Shown here in pieces: positions 1-7,258 of a stretch of DNA of 9,192 nucleotides (the first letter of the stretch is position 1; every line of letters starts with the position of its first letter). A model generated the notes under the pieces. The model searched no databases and was not told where the DNA came from. It worked only from the letters and a program-made list of their open reading frames with translations. The DNA comes from an uncultured Chlorobiota bacterium (GTDB lineage: Bacteria > Bacteroidota > Bacteroidia > Bacteroidales > JAADGE01), in the NCBI GenBank assembly GCA_947311265.1, contig CAMZKQ010000149.1, forward strand, positions 1-9,192, in the 5' to 3' direction. The position numbers were made by a program, and so were the translations under genes.

Positions 1-1164
1 CTTCAAAAGTATGGGTAATATCGTTATCCAAGCCTACAGAAAATCGGATTAGCCCTGGTGACATGCCCATTTCTTGCTGTACTTCTTTGGGTAATTCGGA
101 GGAGGTGCTTTCGCCAGAGTTGCTAAATAGGGTTTTGAAGTAGCCTAAACTTACGGCAAGGTAACCAACATTTCGTTTTTGCATCTCTTCCATAAAAATG
201 TCTGCCCTTTCGGAGGTTTTCATATCTATAGTCAGTAGCCCGCCGAAACCAAATTGGGGGTTCATCATGCTTTTTAGTAGGCGATGCCCTTTGTGGTTTT
301 GGAGCCCTGGGTAAACTACTTTTATTCCTATTTCCGAAAATTTTTGGGCTAGTGTTAAGGCATTTTTGCCATGCTGTTTCATGCGGATATGCAGGGTGTG
401 CAAGTTCTTTAAAATGCTTGAAGACCGCATGGGGTCTAGTACAGGCCCTAGTAGCATGGCGGTGCCTGTATTTACATCTATAAGCGAATTTATAAAATTA
501 TCATCGGCACATATTGCGCCTGCTACACAGTCGTTTTTGCCGTTAATAAATTTGGTCATGCTATAGACAACGATATGAGCACCAAGCTGGTAGGGTGCAA
601 TTATCATTGGCGAAAAGGTGTTATCTACCATTAGTTTTATACCTGCATCGTTGGCTATTTTTGCCATTGCAGGAATATCTGATACTTGTAAAAGGGGGTT
701 GGTTATGCTTTCGGTATAGATTAATTTGGTGTTGGGGCGAATGGCTTTTTTTATATCCTCTAAATTAGTCGGGTTTACAAAAGTTACGCTGATATTAAAT
801 TTTGGAAGGTAATTTTTCAGAAATGCAAATGTGCCGCCGTAAACCGTTACTCCAGAAATAATATGGTCGCCAGCATTGCACATTTCTAATATGGCAGATG
901 TAATTGCCCCCATACCCGATGCGGTAGTCCATGCGGCGGCTGTGCCTTCCATAGCGGCAAGTGCGTCGGCGAGGTATTTGTTGGTGGGGTTCCAATGGCG
1001 AGAGTATAAAAACAGCCCTCTTTTTCGCCATGAAAGGTGTCTATCATTGAGCCTGCTCCGAGGAAGGTGAATGTAGATGAATCTGTTACAGAGGGGTTTA
1101 CGCCTCCAAATTCGCCAAATTGTTCCAAGGACTGTATGGCTGCTGCTGGGTCAAATTTTTTCAT
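1..1164 (-). pseudogene. Cys/Met-metabolism PLP-dependent enzyme (methionine gamma-lyase / cystathionine gamma-synthase family), frameshifted, 3' end off window
   Basis: Family enzymes use pyridoxal phosphate to cleave or form C-S bonds of methionine, cystathionine or homocysteine in the cytoplasm. From the ATG at 1164 the first frame reads MKKFDPAAAI and continues to GEKEGCF at about residue 52, then drifts into nonsense and stops at 886. A different frame resumes exactly there with LYSRHWNPTN and stays open to base 1, apart from the single shift. It carries the family landmarks ASGMGAITS, VYGGTF, YTESITNP, VDNTF (PLP-ring Asp) and YSMTKF, whose Lys (codon 551-553) is the expected Schiff-base lysine. 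Near the edge it reads SLGYFKTLF and STSSELP, then LIRFSVGLD, typical of the last part of the fold. About 388 codons are visible against a family length near 390-430. The exact substrate cannot be assigned. The rest of the gene looks intact, so this may be a recent mutation or a sequencing error rather than a decayed gene. Confidence 0.85.
1008..1012 (-). other. Single-nucleotide frameshift site (homopolymer) in the PLP enzyme gene
   Basis: The coding strand has five T's here (A5 on the plus strand). Family continuity from EGCF into LYSRHW needs six T's (TGT TTT TTA TAC), so one base is missing relative to an intact gene. The frame before the run and the frame after it are both family-like right up to the site, which places the lesion within a few bases. 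A -1 slip on the TTT codon would restore the frame, but the run is short and the next bases do not make a canonical slippery heptamer, so an indel is the simpler explanation. Confidence 0.85.
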
Positions 1165-1226
1165 GGGATCTACTTTAAGTAATAATTAGTGAATCCTGTC
1201 TAAAAAGCAGCCTACGCATGGTTTTG

Positions 1227-1234
1227 CAAAAATA
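1227..1234 (-). promoter_or_regulatory. Candidate -7 promoter element for the PLP enzyme gene
   Basis: Read on the minus strand the site is TATTTTTG, an exact match to the Bacteroidota primary-sigma -7 consensus TAnnTTTG. It would place the transcription start about 55 bp upstream of the ATG at 1164. No TTTG-type -33 box is seen at the usual distance, so the call rests on one element in AT-rich DNA. It overlaps the palindrome TTTTGCAAAA at 1222-1231, which might serve as an operator. Confidence 0.3.
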
Positions 1235-1339
1235 CTTAAGATTATAGCTTGGTAATCAGTCAGTTATACCACTCGTAGGACGGCTAATTACTCTTCTTTT
1301 AGTTTTTAGACCGGGTTCATTAGTGAGATATAAATTTAG

Positions 1340-1358
1340 ACACTCTTTGGGAAAGTGT
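1340..1358 (-). terminator. Weak stem-loop 3' of the kinase gene
   Basis: On the minus strand the segment folds as ACACT...AGTGT, extended by one wobble and one A-T pair, with a five-base loop, about 60 bp after the kinase stop codon. It is not followed by a U tract (the next bases are CTAAATTTATA), so it is at best a 3'-end stabilising hairpin or a weak terminator. Confidence 0.2.
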
Positions 1359-1417
1359 AGGTTGCTTTTCAATTTTATTTTTTAGTAAATTTTAGCTCTA
1401 ATTTCCTGCCAGTGCGT

Positions 1418-3835
1418 TTATTTTTTCTTTAATTTGTTTTTTATTTTTTTCCAGATTGATGTTTTTACAGGTTTATCATCATCGTAATAGCCTTGCCCAT
1501 AGCCGTATCCATAGCCGTATCCGTAGCCATGTCCATAGCCATATTTGTTACTGTAATTTGATGCTATTTGTACATCATTAAGGACAATATTTAGGTTTTT
1601 GAGCTTGGCATCTTTATCAATCTCGCCGATGAGTTTAATTACATTTTTATTTGAGTATTTTTGGCGTACTACATAAATAAAGGCATCAACTTGCTCGGAG
1701 AGCAAAAGTGCGTCTGTAACTATGGCAATTGGGGGGGTATCGATTACGATGTAATCGAATTTTGCTTTGGCATAGTTTAAAAATTCAATCATTTTTTTAG
1801 ACTCTATAAGCTCTGCAGGGTTGGGTGGTATGGGACCAGATAGTGCTATATATAAATTTTTAACTCTTGTTTTCAGGATAATTTCATCAGCGGTATTTCG
1901 CCCGATTAAGAATGTTGTTAGCCCTATTCCATTGTCTTGGCCGAACTCTTCTTGTAGCCTTGGTTTTCTTAAATCGAGCCCTACTAGTAGGGTCTTTTTT
2001 TCTGCAATAGCAATAATGGAGGCTATATTTTGCGATATAAATGATTTGCCTTCGCCACTTACGGAGGAGGTGGTGGCTATAATTTGCTGTGTTTTATCTT
2101 TTAGAATGTATTGTAGATTGGTTCTTAAAGCTCTAAATGATTCTGAGATTGGTGATTTTGGGTGGTCGTAGGTGGGCAAGTTTGTATCTTTTGTATTATG
2201 CCCTATGGAGGCAATTATAGGCACAGTTGTACCTTTTTCAATTTCCCTTTTATCTTCTATGGTAACGTTTAGAAATTCTTTGGCTACTATAATTAAAATG
2301 GGAATTAGTAGCCCTACAAGTAATGCCTTATTTCTGTTTGCGGATTTTGGTTGAGTCAAATCTTCAGCATTTATGGCTAGTGCGGTGTCTAATATTTTGG
2401 CATCTGCTTTTGTCGAGGCTTGTGTTATTTCTGCTTCTATTCTTCTGGTAATAAGGTTGGTGTATATTTTATCGTTAATATTAAATCGACGTTCGATGCT
2501 CAAAAAACGCCTTTCGGAGCGGGGCAGACCATATATTTTAGAGATAATTAGTTGGCGTTCCTTGTACATATTGTTAATGTTTTTTTCTGCGGCCTCTACG
2601 CTTTTTTTTGCATGGTTAAGTATTTGCCCTCGGATATTATTTATTTTTAAATCGAGTACAGCGGTATTTGGAAGGTTTGCTCCTGGTGCAATATTAAAGT
2701 TTAATATTTCCCGCTCCATTATAGTGTTGGATAGCTCGCTAATTAGTCTTTCTATTGTTATGTCTTTTATGCCTACTACGGTAGGCATCATAACGGCAAT
2801 TATGTCTTTATTCTGTTTTATGTCGTTGTAAGTTATCTCGTAATAGGATTTTCTGGATTTTAACTGGCTTATTGAAGCATCAATTTGGTCTTGCCTGCTG
2901 AGTAAAAGTTGAGCTTCGGTGCTAATATCTAGAGTGCTTGTGTTTTGTTTAAAAACTTGCATTCGGTCTTCGGTGTTGAGCAAAGAGTCCGACACGCCTT
3001 CAATTTGTTTGTCAATAAATTCGATAATGCTTACTGCGCGAGCGTTTTTTTCCTCTAAGCGTTGGCGAATAAAAATTTCGACTAATTTATTTAAGTAGTC
3101 GGCTTCTTTTTCTTTTACACGGCCCATTGTCCAAATCCAGAGTATAGAACTACCTTCTGGCACAATCTCAATTTTAAGTTTTGATTTATAGGCACTTACG
3201 AGTGAGTTAATACTTAGCTTATAAAAAAAGTATTTATTTTTTGTTAGTGCATTATTAAAGGGTCTGTCTTTATTTAGGGTTATATTGAAGCTAAATTTCC
3301 CATACTTAAATTGCTCGCCAAAATTTAATTCTGTTTCGACTTCAAAGGTTTCAATGCTTAGGTGGTATTTGGTACTATCAATAATTGTGATGTAAACAGG
3401 CACCCAGTTGTGCTGTTCGTAAAGTGAGTCGTAGTGTACAATAAATGGTGTTTTTTTATATAGTTCAATATCTGATGCCCATTTATTATATTTAAAATAA
3501 GAGGTTGCAAAATCTAATTCACGAATGGCACGTTCGTTAAAGGAATAGGACTGTAGTATTCCCATTTCGGTATCCATACTTCCTGTGCCGCTAAAAAGGC
3601 GTAAACCTCCTGCTACGGCATCTTCCTGCTGTCCTTTATTTTGCTTTATTAGTGTCGTATGAACGCCATAGCTGGGTATAATTTGTTTATTTGCCCAGTG
3701 TGCATAAAGCAATGCTAATGCAATACCTATAACAAACAGATACCAATTCGAGAGGGCCTTAAAAAGGTATTTTTTAAAATCAAATGCTGATGTTTCTGCT
3801 TGTTCTTGTGGAAGCAATTGTTCTTTATCGCTCAT
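1418..3835 (-). CDS. Polysaccharide biosynthesis tyrosine autokinase / chain-length regulator (Wzc type)
   Basis: An inner-membrane polysaccharide co-polymerase fused to a bacterial tyrosine kinase (805 aa). The family controls chain length and export of capsule or exopolysaccharide together with an outer-membrane OPX protein. A short cytoplasmic N-terminus precedes TM1 (about 31-47). A long periplasmic Wzz-like region with coiled coil follows, including the LPRSERRFLSIERR segment (437-450, GNVR-type), then TM2 (about 503-519). The cytoplasmic kinase has an ESFRALRTNL oligomerisation-type motif (565-574), Walker A SGEGKS (593-598), Walker A' LLVGLDLRKP (616-625), GPIPPNPAEL (667-676) and Walker B FDYIVIDTPP (693-702). 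The tail (761-784) holds ten tyrosines in Gly-Tyr repeats, the expected autophosphorylation cluster, before a Lys-rich end. The Walker A' motif has Gly619 where enterobacterial Wzc has the first Asp, while Asp621 is kept. The gene starts 4 bp after the export lipoprotein gene, so the two are almost certainly co-transcribed. No cognate phosphatase gene is in the window. Confidence 0.95.
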   Translation of the reverse strand: MSDKEQLLPQEQAETSAFDFKKYLFKALSNWYLFVIGIALALLYAHWANKQIIPSYGVHTTLIKQNKGQQEDAVAGGLRLFSGTGSMDTEMGILQSYSFNERAIRELDFATSYFKYNKWASDIELYKKTPFIVHYDSLYEQHNWVPVYITIIDSTKYHLSIETFEVETELNFGEQFKYGKFSFNITLNKDRPFNNALTKNKYFFYKLSINSLVSAYKSKLKIEIVPEGSSILWIWTMGRVKEKEADYLNKLVEIFIRQRLEEKNARAVSIIEFIDKQIEGVSDSLLNTEDRMQVFKQNTSTLDISTEAQLLLSRQDQIDASISQLKSRKSYYEITYNDIKQNKDIIAVMMPTVVGIKDITIERLISELSNTIMEREILNFNIAPGANLPNTAVLDLKINNIRGQILNHAKKSVEAAEKNINNMYKERQLIISKIYGLPRSERRFLSIERRFNINDKIYTNLITRRIEAEITQASTKADAKILDTALAINAEDLTQPKSANRNKALLVGLLIPILIIVAKEFLNVTIEDKREIEKGTTVPIIASIGHNTKDTNLPTYDHPKSPISESFRALRTNLQYILKDKTQQIIATTSSVSGEGKSFISQNIASIIAIAEKKTLLVGLDLRKPRLQEEFGQDNGIGLTTFLIGRNTADEIILKTRVKNLYIALSGPIPPNPAELIESKKMIEFLNYAKAKFDYIVIDTPPIAIVTDALLLSEQVDAFIYVVRQKYSNKNVIKLIGEIDKDAKLKNLNIVLNDVQIASNYSNKYGYGHGYGYGYGYGYGQGYYDDDKPVKTSIWKKIKNKLKKK
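1493..1540 (-). repeat. 12-bp in-frame tandem repeat encoding the Gly-Tyr tail of the kinase
   Basis: Four 12-bp units, approximately GGCTAYGGATAC on the coding strand, encode GYGH, GYGY, GYGY and GYGQ (residues 766-781). The two middle units differ by a single synonymous base, and the outer two diverge at their ends. Because the unit is a multiple of three, slippage or recombination would add or remove tyrosines without breaking the frame. The repeat covers most of the predicted autophosphorylation cluster. Confidence 0.85.
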
Positions 3836-3839
3836 TTTA

Positions 3840-4634
3840 TTATTTTACAAGGTTTAAAATTAAAAAACCTGTGGTTAATGTAGATACTGCTGTGGAAACA
3901 ATCAACATATAATCCGATACGTTTAGCCTAAATATTTTTGATTTTATTGGTTCAACAATAACTATGTCTTCGGGGTAAAGGAAGAAATTTTCACTGGCTA
4001 AGAGTTCCCTATCCGATACGTCTATACGAATTATTTTTTGTCCCACTTCGGTAGGGCGAACGATAAGCAAATTAGCCTTATCTCCATAATCGGTTATGCC
4101 AGCAACTCTGCCCAATGCTTCTAGTATGTTAATTTTATCTTGGTAGATATAGATAGGGCCTTTTTTAGCGACTTCGCCTAAGAATGTGATTTTAAAACTA
4201 ACTAATTTGACATGTACTAGTGCGTTTGGGAGCAGTTTTTTAGTTTCCTTTCTTATTTTAGCTTGGGCATCTTGCAGGGTTTCTCCTAGTAAGTTTATTT
4301 TTCCTACAATTGGGATTTCAATCTCTCCTTCATTGGTAAGTGTAAATCCGGATAGGTAAAAACTACCTCCGTTTGTAGATTGGTTAAAGTTACTGCCTTG
4401 CTGTCCTACGCTAAATAAGCGATTAATTTTAGGGTCGGTAGTCAGTATCGTTATATTTAGAATGTCTTGTGGCTGAAGCCTGTATATTGGAGGCGGGTTT
4501 TTGAAATATGTGGTAGTGTCAGATGTTTCGCCTTTTGCCTCAATATATTTATAATTTTTTCGGGTACAGGAGGAGAGGCTAATTAGGGAGCTAATAGCAA
4601 ATAAAACGAGGAGTATCCCAAATTGTTTTTTCAT
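3840..4634 (-). CDS. Polysaccharide export outer-membrane lipoprotein (Wza/OPX family)
   Basis: A 264-aa export protein. In the family it forms the periplasmic/outer-membrane part of the conduit through which capsule or exopolysaccharide leaves the cell, docking on a Wzc-type partner. Residues 1-22 are a lipoprotein signal peptide with a lipobox ending LSSC, so Cys23 should be lipidated. A polysaccharide-export domain starts at YRLQPQDILNI (51-61), where the common Gly-Asp of the family appears as Gln-Asp. It is followed by the GEIEIPIVGKINLLG segment (103-117) and an SLBB-type block from FLGEVAKKGPIYI (151-163) to YPEDIVIVEP (220-229). A C-terminal hydrophobic helix (about 242-262) may cross the outer membrane, as in Wza, or associate with it. 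The kinase gene follows after 4 bp, and mqnC ends 38 bp upstream. No promoter element was recognised in that short gap. Confidence 0.93.
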   Translation of the reverse strand: MKKQFGILLVLFAISSLISLSSCTRKNYKYIEAKGETSDTTTYFKNPPPIYRLQPQDILNITILTTDPKINRLFSVGQQGSNFNQSTNGGSFYLSGFTLTNEGEIEIPIVGKINLLGETLQDAQAKIRKETKKLLPNALVHVKLVSFKITFLGEVAKKGPIYIYQDKINILEALGRVAGITDYGDKANLLIVRPTEVGQKIIRIDVSDRELLASENFFLYPEDIVIVEPIKSKIFRLNVSDYMLIVSTAVSTLTTGFLILNLVK

Positions 4635-4672
4635 AATTATACTGTGTTCTTTTAAAATCTAAAATTGGATTT

Positions 4673-5767
4673 TTATAGGTATTCATACTTTTGATTTCTT
4701 CTGGCAGGTTCAAAACCGGCTTCCGATATGGCCTGTTGTATTTGTTTGGCAGTAAAAGTATAGTCTGCACCAGCGGCAGAAACTACATTTTCTTCTATCA
4801 TTATCGAGCCAAAATCGTTTGCTCCTGCGTGAAGTGCCAATTGCCCTGTTGCTTTACCCACAGTAAGCCAAGAGGCTTGCATATTTTTGATGTTTGGCAT
4901 CATTATTCGCGCTAGCGAAATCATGCGTAAATACTCGTCGGCAGTTACGTTGTTTTGTACCCCGCCTTCGTCGTTTAGTTTTGTGCCTTCATCTTGGTAA
5001 GTCCAAGGAATAAATGTGGTAAAGCCAACTGTTCCTTTTGGGCGTTCCTCCTGTACTTCTCTTAGGTTTATAAAATGTTGTATCCTTTCTTGGTTGGTTT
5101 CCACATGCCCAAACATCATTGTGGCAGAGGTTACCATATTTAGTTTGTGGGCAGCTCTCATAACGTCTAGCCATTGCTTGGCAGTGCATTTTCCTTTGGA
5201 CACTTCTGCACGCACTCTTTCGACCAATATTTCGGCACCAGCACCGGGCAGGCTGTCCATTCCTGCGGCGGTAAGTTCTTCTAGTACAGTACCATAGTCG
5301 GTTTTTGCCAACCTTGCTATATGGTGTATTTCGGCAGGGCCTAGGGCATGTAGGATTACATCAGGGTGCATTTTTTTTAGGTCTGAAAAGAGTTGTTTGT
5401 AATATTCCAAGCCCAGTTTTGGGTGTAAACCGCCTTGTAAAAGCAGCTGGTTGCCTCCAAATTCTTTGAGTACTTTTATTTTTTCGTCGTACTCTTCTAA
5501 GGTGGTGATAAATACATCTGGTGCATTTGGTCTTCTGTAGAAATTACAGAATTTGCATTGTGCCACGCAGGCATTGGCAATATTTACGTTTCGGTCAATT
5601 ATCCAGCCTACTTTATTTGTTTTTTCTTTGGGTTGGTTTTTTTTTCGGAGTTCGTTTCCTATGTGCATTAACTCGGGCAAAGGGGCGTTTTCAAAAAGGA
5701 AAAGCCCTTCTTCTACAGTTAAAAATTCTGAATTTAATGCTTTATTATATAGTGTGTCTAGAGTCAT
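4673..5767 (-). CDS. mqnC: Cyclic dehypoxanthine futalosine synthase (radical SAM, futalosine menaquinone pathway)
   Basis: This radical SAM enzyme cyclises dehypoxanthine futalosine in the cytoplasm, a middle step of the futalosine route to menaquinone. The 364-aa protein has the CxxxCxxC cluster motif CVAQCKFC (Cys67, Cys71, Cys74) followed by NFYRRP. QGGLHP (111-116), HALGPAEI (140-147), GAGAEILVERVR (175-186), MMFGHVE (217-223), FIPWTYQ (252-258) and the C-terminal GANDFGSIMIEEN block (315-327) distinguish MqnC from the related MqnE and CofG/CofH enzymes. HALGPAEI replaces the more usual HALSPPEI. Length is normal and no frame damage is seen. No other mqn gene is in the window, which is common for this scattered pathway. 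A good -7 promoter element lies about 40 bp upstream, and the polysaccharide export genes follow 38 bp downstream. Confidence 0.93.
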   Translation of the reverse strand: MTLDTLYNKALNSEFLTVEEGLFLFENAPLPELMHIGNELRKKNQPKEKTNKVGWIIDRNVNIANACVAQCKFCNFYRRPNAPDVFITTLEEYDEKIKVLKEFGGNQLLLQGGLHPKLGLEYYKQLFSDLKKMHPDVILHALGPAEIHHIARLAKTDYGTVLEELTAAGMDSLPGAGAEILVERVRAEVSKGKCTAKQWLDVMRAAHKLNMVTSATMMFGHVETNQERIQHFINLREVQEERPKGTVGFTTFIPWTYQDEGTKLNDEGGVQNNVTADEYLRMISLARIMMPNIKNMQASWLTVGKATGQLALHAGANDFGSIMIEENVVSAAGADYTFTAKQIQQAISEAGFEPARRNQKYEYL

Positions 5768-5805
5768 TTATTGGATTGTTTTTTTATTATATCTTGTAAA
5801 TGTAC

Positions 5806-5813
5806 AAAGATAA
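5806..5813 (-). promoter_or_regulatory. Candidate -7 promoter element for mqnC
   Basis: The minus strand reads TATCTTTG, an exact match to the Bacteroidota consensus TAnnTTTG, in the 95-bp gap upstream of mqnC. Predicted transcription would start near base 5800, giving a leader of about 30 bases. No clear -33 TTTG is seen 19-21 bp upstream. It could also drive the export genes behind mqnC. Confidence 0.45.
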
Positions 5814-5830
5814 AATTATTACTTAATTTT

Positions 5831-5849
5831 TTGATATTTCCTCTATCAA
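5831..5849. repeat. Perfect 6-bp inverted repeat upstream of mqnC
   Basis: TTGATA and TATCAA flank a seven-base spacer, starting 13 bp after the acyltransferase stop codon and about 18 bp upstream of the mqnC -7 element. On the minus strand it is followed by AAAAAA rather than a U tract, so it is not a standard terminator of the acyltransferase transcript. It could be an operator or a chance AT-rich palindrome. Confidence 0.3.
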
Positions 5850-5862
5850 TAATTTGTTCCAA

Positions 5863-7221
5863 CTATTTTATTCCGAATTTTTCTACAGCTTCGTTCATTT
5901 TTGTAAATATTTTGGCACGTAGTGCCATTAGTTTCTGCATTTCAGGATTTTTTTGGTTGGCTACAAAGCGTAGCCTTGCAGTAAATTTTACAAAAAAACG
6001 GTGGTAGCCAAATGCCAGCATGCCGGCAGGTAATAAGGACAATAAAAAGGCTAGCCTAATGTACCACAAATCGCAAAAGAAGAATGTAATCCCGAATTGT
6101 ATTAAGTAAAAAATAGGAAATGAAAATGCACTTATTGCAAAGTTAATTGAGCTTGTAAATTGTTTGTCTTTTAGATTTTTGGTTACTAATCTTGGCAGTC
6201 GGTATTGGATTATGTTGGTTAAAAACCCGAACAGGAAAACAGGAAATCCGAGCATTAAAATTATTGAATGTAGGGCTAGGATAGCTGGTGTTGTTTTCTT
6301 TTCTAGCACCCAATCTTTCATTCTGAATTTATCTATACCTTTCTGGTATTCAGTAACATCAGTATGTAGTTTGTCAAACTCTTCGGGGAAGTTTGCCGAT
6401 AATTTTTCGGTAACTGCTATTGTCTTTTTGTCGGCTTTAAATTTATTGAGAGGTTCTAGGTCTGGTAGTCCTAGCTTTCGTGCCATTTCTGTATCAAAAA
6501 GGGCTCTAAGGGTTTCGTAAGTTTCAATTCTTTCGCCGTCTTCAATTTGTATCATCAGCTCGGCGATGCGTGTTTTCATTTCCTTTTTTAAAGTAATTAT
6601 TGCTTTATTTTTATGCTCTTTGTAAAGGTCGAGATAGTCGGAAACATTAATGGGTTTGCCATATTGCAATAAAACTTTGGAGCGGGGGGCTTTATAGTTG
6701 GAGTAATATATCCCTATGGGGATAATTTTTGAATCCAAGTTGTATCCATTTCTTTCTTCGGCAATAAAAACGGTACGTTGGATACCCTTTTTTAGCGGGT
6801 CCATTTTCCTTCGCCCTGTGTGGTGCCCTTCCGGGAAAATTACGACTGCTCGGAAAGTTTTAATAATATCAATTACTTTATCAAAAATTATTTCGTTAAG
6901 CATTAGCTTATCTTTCCCATCTCGGATACGGAATACGGGTAGGATTTTAAAGTAGATAAGTGCTTTTGAGGCTTTTTCTTTCGCAAAAATATCACCTCTG
7001 GCTAAAAAAACGAGTTCTTGGTTTTGCGAGAATAGCATGGCCAAGGGGTCCATTAATGAGTTTTGGTGGTTGGGGGCAAAAATGGCAGGTTTGTTTTTGG
7101 GGATATTTTCAGCACCAGTATAAATGGCTCGTTTGTAATAAATTTTATTATGTAAAAAACCAACATAGAGGTGTAGTACTTTATATAAAAATGAGTTTTT
7201 TGTAGGGTTTCCTAAATCCAT
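5863..7221 (-). CDS. PlsC-like lysophospholipid/glycerophosphate acyltransferase with C-terminal membrane domain
   Basis: A 452-aa membrane-associated acyltransferase, probably transferring fatty acyl groups to a glycerophospholipid precursor. The exact acceptor cannot be read from sequence. The PlsC-type domain occupies about 30-200. Its blocks are NHQNSLMD (catalytic His52, Asp58), GDIFAKEKASKALIYF leading to PVFRIRDG (95-102), FPEGHHTGRRKM (129-140) and IIPIGIYYSN (167-174), with YGKPI (187-191) closing the domain. His and Asp are separated by five residues instead of the canonical four. I recall this spacing in a GPAT-like subgroup, but could not check. Residues 200-310 look like a charged helical linker. 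After it, about 312-345 and 356-408 hold three or four hydrophobic helices absent from minimal PlsC (about 240 aa). It follows rnz after 69 bp, with a candidate promoter in between, so it may be read from both rnz and its own start. Confidence 0.85.
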   Translation of the reverse strand: MDLGNPTKNSFLYKVLHLYVGFLHNKIYYKRAIYTGAENIPKNKPAIFAPNHQNSLMDPLAMLFSQNQELVFLARGDIFAKEKASKALIYFKILPVFRIRDGKDKLMLNEIIFDKVIDIIKTFRAVVIFPEGHHTGRRKMDPLKKGIQRTVFIAEERNGYNLDSKIIPIGIYYSNYKAPRSKVLLQYGKPINVSDYLDLYKEHKNKAIITLKKEMKTRIAELMIQIEDGERIETYETLRALFDTEMARKLGLPDLEPLNKFKADKKTIAVTEKLSANFPEEFDKLHTDVTEYQKGIDKFRMKDWVLEKKTTPAILALHSIILMLGFPVFLFGFLTNIIQYRLPRLVTKNLKDKQFTSSINFAISAFSFPIFYLIQFGITFFFCDLWYIRLAFLLSLLPAGMLAFGYHRFFVKFTARLRFVANQKNPEMQKLMALRAKIFTKMNEAVEKFGIK

Positions 7222-7258
7222 ATTTTAATATTTGTTTTTATCGAGTGTAAAAGCTAGG

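Larger units (their letters stand above)
1165..1417. other. Intergenic region between the Wzc-type kinase and the PLP enzyme
   Basis: This is the longest gap in the window (253 bp). I see no credible small gene, tRNA or IS end in it. It contains a candidate promoter for the PLP gene overlapping a 10-bp palindrome, a weak stem-loop 3' of the kinase gene, and a short imperfect inverted segment at 1251-1270 (GGTA at one end, TACC at the other). No T-rich intrinsic terminator for the kinase transcript is evident. Confidence 0.5.

Noticed and set aside
1001..1020. Programmed -1 ribosomal frameshift in the PLP gene
   Set aside because: Re-pairing on TTT is possible, but there is no canonical X-XXY-YYZ heptamer, no obvious downstream stimulator, and this enzyme family is not known to use recoding. 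A one-base indel is simpler.
795..1031. A 78-codon minus-strand frame starting at a Met codon inside the PLP gene
   Set aside because: It is a third frame across the frameshift site. Its protein is unlike any family, whereas the neighbouring frame gives a clean PLP-enzyme sequence through the same bases.
1251..1270. Possible att site or operator (GGTA...TACC with a CAGTCAGT core)
   Set aside because: Only four terminal base pairs match, there is no integrase or tRNA nearby, and no second copy was seen in the window.
2373..2831. A 152-codon plus-strand open frame with hydrophobic composition
   Set aside because: It lies wholly antisense inside the well-supported Wzc-type kinase gene, resembles no family, and is a shadow of that gene's codon pattern.
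4654..4673. AT-rich hairpin (AAAATC...GATTTT) between mqnC and the export lipoprotein gene as a terminator
   Set aside because: On the transcribed strand only a six-pair, mostly A-T stem forms, and no U tract follows. It is unlikely to end the transcript.
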